Source of the DNA: Theocolax elegans
Lineage: Eukaryota; Arthropoda; Insecta; Hymenoptera; Cerocephalidae
Reading direction: 5' to 3'
Assembly: GCA_026168455.1 (NCBI GenBank)
Contig: CM047426.1
Coordinates: 71,699,986 to 71,763,985, forward strand
Length of the DNA: 64,000 nt
Below the pieces are notes generated by a model that had not been told where the DNA came from, made no database searches, and was given only the letters and a program-made list of their open reading frames with translations. This document shows, piece by piece, positions 61,851-64,000 of the stretch; within the stretch, counting starts at the first letter, position 1; the number at the start of each line of letters is the position of its first letter. The position numbers and the translations under genes were made by a program.

Positions 61851-63580
61851 TTATTGAAACTCTAAATTATTTACCGGTGTACATACAAAATGGGTTTCAC
61901 TGTCAAATTGTAAATTAATACAAACATCTTTAAGATTTCTGACTTCCGTAAGTATTGTTGAACAACGCAATTCTCTACATTTGTAAATATATTTTAATAT
62001 CCCTTCCGGAACATTTACAGAAAAAGGATTAATAGTACTAATTTTTTTAATGCAAGCATAATTTTGTCCTTGGCATTCACAAATATTTTTACAATTACAA
62101 TCGGTAACCCGTATATAAAAGTCAATAACATCTATTCTTAAATTAGCCTCGTCAGTATAAGATACGAAGTATGACTCAGTTTTTTGCAATAGTTGTGCTG
62201 GTTTTGATGAATATAATAACCCATTCTTATACAATTTTTTGAACTTAAACACATGTTTGCCAACTAAATTATATTCTTTTAACATTTGTTCAGCAATTGG
62301 AGGTTTTAGTTTTAAAGCTGTGCCGACCATATAAATAGAATTATCAATTTTTGTCAATTTTAATCGTATTGTGCGAGATAGAAAAATTCTGCAAAAATCG
62401 TATGCGTCACTATCAGATTTTATCCATTCATATCTTAATAAATGAACTTTAATATACATATTTAAATTAAATACAATTTGCAGTTCCGGATTTCTACTCC
62501 CATGAACAAAAGTTTTTATTTTTCCATTGATGTCTTCCAATGGAAAGCATGAAGTGCTCCACAATGGACCTAAGCGTCGTACAATATCGCATAAGTGTCG
62601 AAGGCTATGAACGTTACACGTCATGTACTTATAGCACCGTATAAATTTTCAAATCGATTACAAAATTCGGTTATTAAAATTTGCGCGAAATCAACCATTT
62701 GAGACGAAATCTTTTGTTGGCATAGTATGTAAATAGCAAACACAAGGTATTTATAATGTTCAAAATACTGTGACGGCAATACATTGCAAAGAATCGGCAA
62801 AGAATAATAAAAAAACCAATTTTTACACTCCGAAGCCTTCCAGTAACTAAAATGCGTTTGTATAGCTCGAGGTCGTCTTACAATATAAGAGGGTGGCTTA
62901 ATAGTGCATAGTTTTTTATCTACAACTTCGACTAAATTAGCAACGTTAAAATCACTATCTACAAATTTACTACTAAACCACAGTTCTCCTAACAGTTTAG
63001 TAACGCCTTCGAACACACAGTGCATTACATCAATTGCACTTGAAGTGATAAATTTATAACAAAGTTTTGATAAAATGGATGGGCCTTTTACGCCACATAC
63101 TGGTTTACGAATTTCGAGAGCTTCTTTCGCATATTCTAAAACATTTTTTTCTGTACGTAGAGTTAAATTTTCGATAAAAGGGTAAATTCGCGTTCTGTTT
63201 ACTGTACAACCTTCTTGAAGACATATTTGACAGCCGAAGCGACCGTTATATTGGTTCATGCTTAAAAACAAGGCCTTCGCCGGTAAGTCAGCTATACCAC
63301 ATAAAATTATACCTTTAATATTAATTTCAGAATCAATATCTTTTACATAAACATCTATACCATTGTACAATTGTCTTATTGAGCTTTTTAGAGGTTCCAA
63401 AAATATATTCGGTACAGGTTTATTATCACCAAACCACAAAGATACCAATAGTATATTTTCCAATTTATATCTTTCAGAATACGGAAGTTCAAGAACTATA
63501 AGATAAAAACCCCAAATATTAAATTTAGATGATTTAAAAATACTTACACCATCAGTATACCACATGAAAGAAATATTGTT
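61851..63580 (-). pseudogene. CACTA/EnSpm TNP2-like transposase, truncated and frameshifted
   Basis: Minus strand. Upstream part (63580-62621): WYTDGVSIFKSSKFNIWGFY, VLELPYSERYKLEN, LWFGDNKPVPNIFLEPLK, GIADLPAKALFLSMNQYNGR followed by Cys-containing FGCQICLQEGCTVN, SAIDVMHCVFEGVTKLLGEL and RAIQTHFSYWKASECKNWFF. This is the standard order of TNP2-type transposases. Downstream part (62624-61851), in a different frame: NVHSLRHLCDIVRRLGPLWS, STSCFPLEDINGKIKTFVHG. The break is near 62622. The N-terminus is cut off at 63580 by insertion of a second Polinton. No CACTA inverted ends were located. Confidence 0.85.
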
Positions 63581-64000
63581 AGTAGATAGGCAAGGGGGCT
63601 TCTGGACCCCCCCACCACTCCACCATCCCATATACATACACGGTCCCCTCCAAATTAATTAACAGGTGTGCGTGAGCCAGGTAAAATTCCACGAAATCCT
63701 TTTTCGAGTATTATTACGATTATCAATTGCATGAGGATGATACATAGATGATGAGTGCGTCTAGGGATCAAGTTTCACATGCAGTCAAACTATCACCTTA
63801 TTACTTAACATGTATGCGTGTGTCAAATAACAATTATACGAAAATCTTTTCCGAGAATGAAGTGCAACTGTTTTTGCAAATATTACAATTTTTAATTTAC
63901 AAGAATCGTTTAATTTATACGCACAGTGTTGAAACTTTGTCAAATGATTAATTCAATTTTAAGAAATAAAATGCATGCCAATGTGTAGGCATACTTTGGA
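63581..64000. mobile_element. Terminus of a second Polinton, runs past window end
   Basis: It starts agtagataggcaagggggct, the same tip as the 16-kb element, and follows its inverted repeat with many more differences. Beyond the repeat it matches the right-hand subterminal region of the first element (ttattacttaaca, gaaaatcttttcc, ttttaagaaataaaatgcatgc). This end is therefore the capsid-side end and the element should lie in the opposite orientation. The six bases before it, attgtt (63575-63580), are the expected target duplication. Confidence 0.85.

Noticed and set aside
62621..63637. Taking the whole 338-codon frame as the CACTA transposase N-terminus
   Set aside because: Residues encoded from 63581 upward come from the second Polinton's terminal repeat, not from the transposase.

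Overview
This is an AT-rich animal (eukaryotic) window that I read as insect, probably hymenopteran. A spliced gene for a class-2 secreted semaphorin of the Sema-2a type occupies about 11.5-37.5 kb on the + strand. The mobile elements are also arthropod-like: a large Polinton/Maverick, an R1-clade retrotransposon in an (AC)n tract, piggyBac and CACTA/EnSpm DNA transposons, and tRNA-headed SINEs. I see no bacterial gene organisation. The order-level assignment is inference.

Layout: 1-11.5 kb is almost entirely noncoding, with a palindromic MITE (0.3 kb), repeat fragments, a (CT)n tract, two SINEs and one unexplained ORF at 3.5 kb. From 11548 to 37502 there are ten consecutive semaphorin exons (674 residues visible). 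They encode most of the Sema domain, then PSI and Ig domains and the stop codon. The signal-peptide exon is not identified. The introns hold a decayed piggyBac with ~740-bp inverted repeats and TTAA flanks, several large fold-back elements, TTAA-flanked MITEs, a deleted R1-type retrotransposon and a 445-bp SINE. From 40776 to 56824 lies a 16,049-bp Polinton with ~260-bp terminal inverted repeats and an exact 6-bp target duplication (ggtgct). It is inserted inside an older minus-strand SINE. From 57 to 58.6 kb there is a heavily decayed transposase, at 59 kb a five-copy short repeat, and at 61.85-63.58 kb a frameshifted CACTA/EnSpm TNP2-like transposase. That transposase is interrupted at 63581 by the terminus of a second Polinton that runs off the window.

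The Polinton carries a virus-like gene set: protein-primed PolB, retroviral-type integrase with chromodomain, packaging ATPase, adenovirus-type cysteine protease, penton-like and major capsid proteins, a PLA2-domain protein with an adenovirus-pX-like segment, and several small conserved proteins. The module arms diverge from a 105-bp intergenic promoter. PolB and integrase converge on a 43-bp spacer with opposing poly-A signals. PolB (two frameshifts), protease (frameshift and no ATG) and penton-like protein (frameshift) are broken. Integrase, ATPase, PLA2/pX protein and major capsid protein remain open. The element therefore looks relatively recent but inactive as it stands. The most notable observations are stop-start overlaps between adjacent genes, a 78-nt in-frame intron inside PolB, a spliced ATG-free leader on an 84-aa gene, and a phage-fibre-like motif in a small protein.
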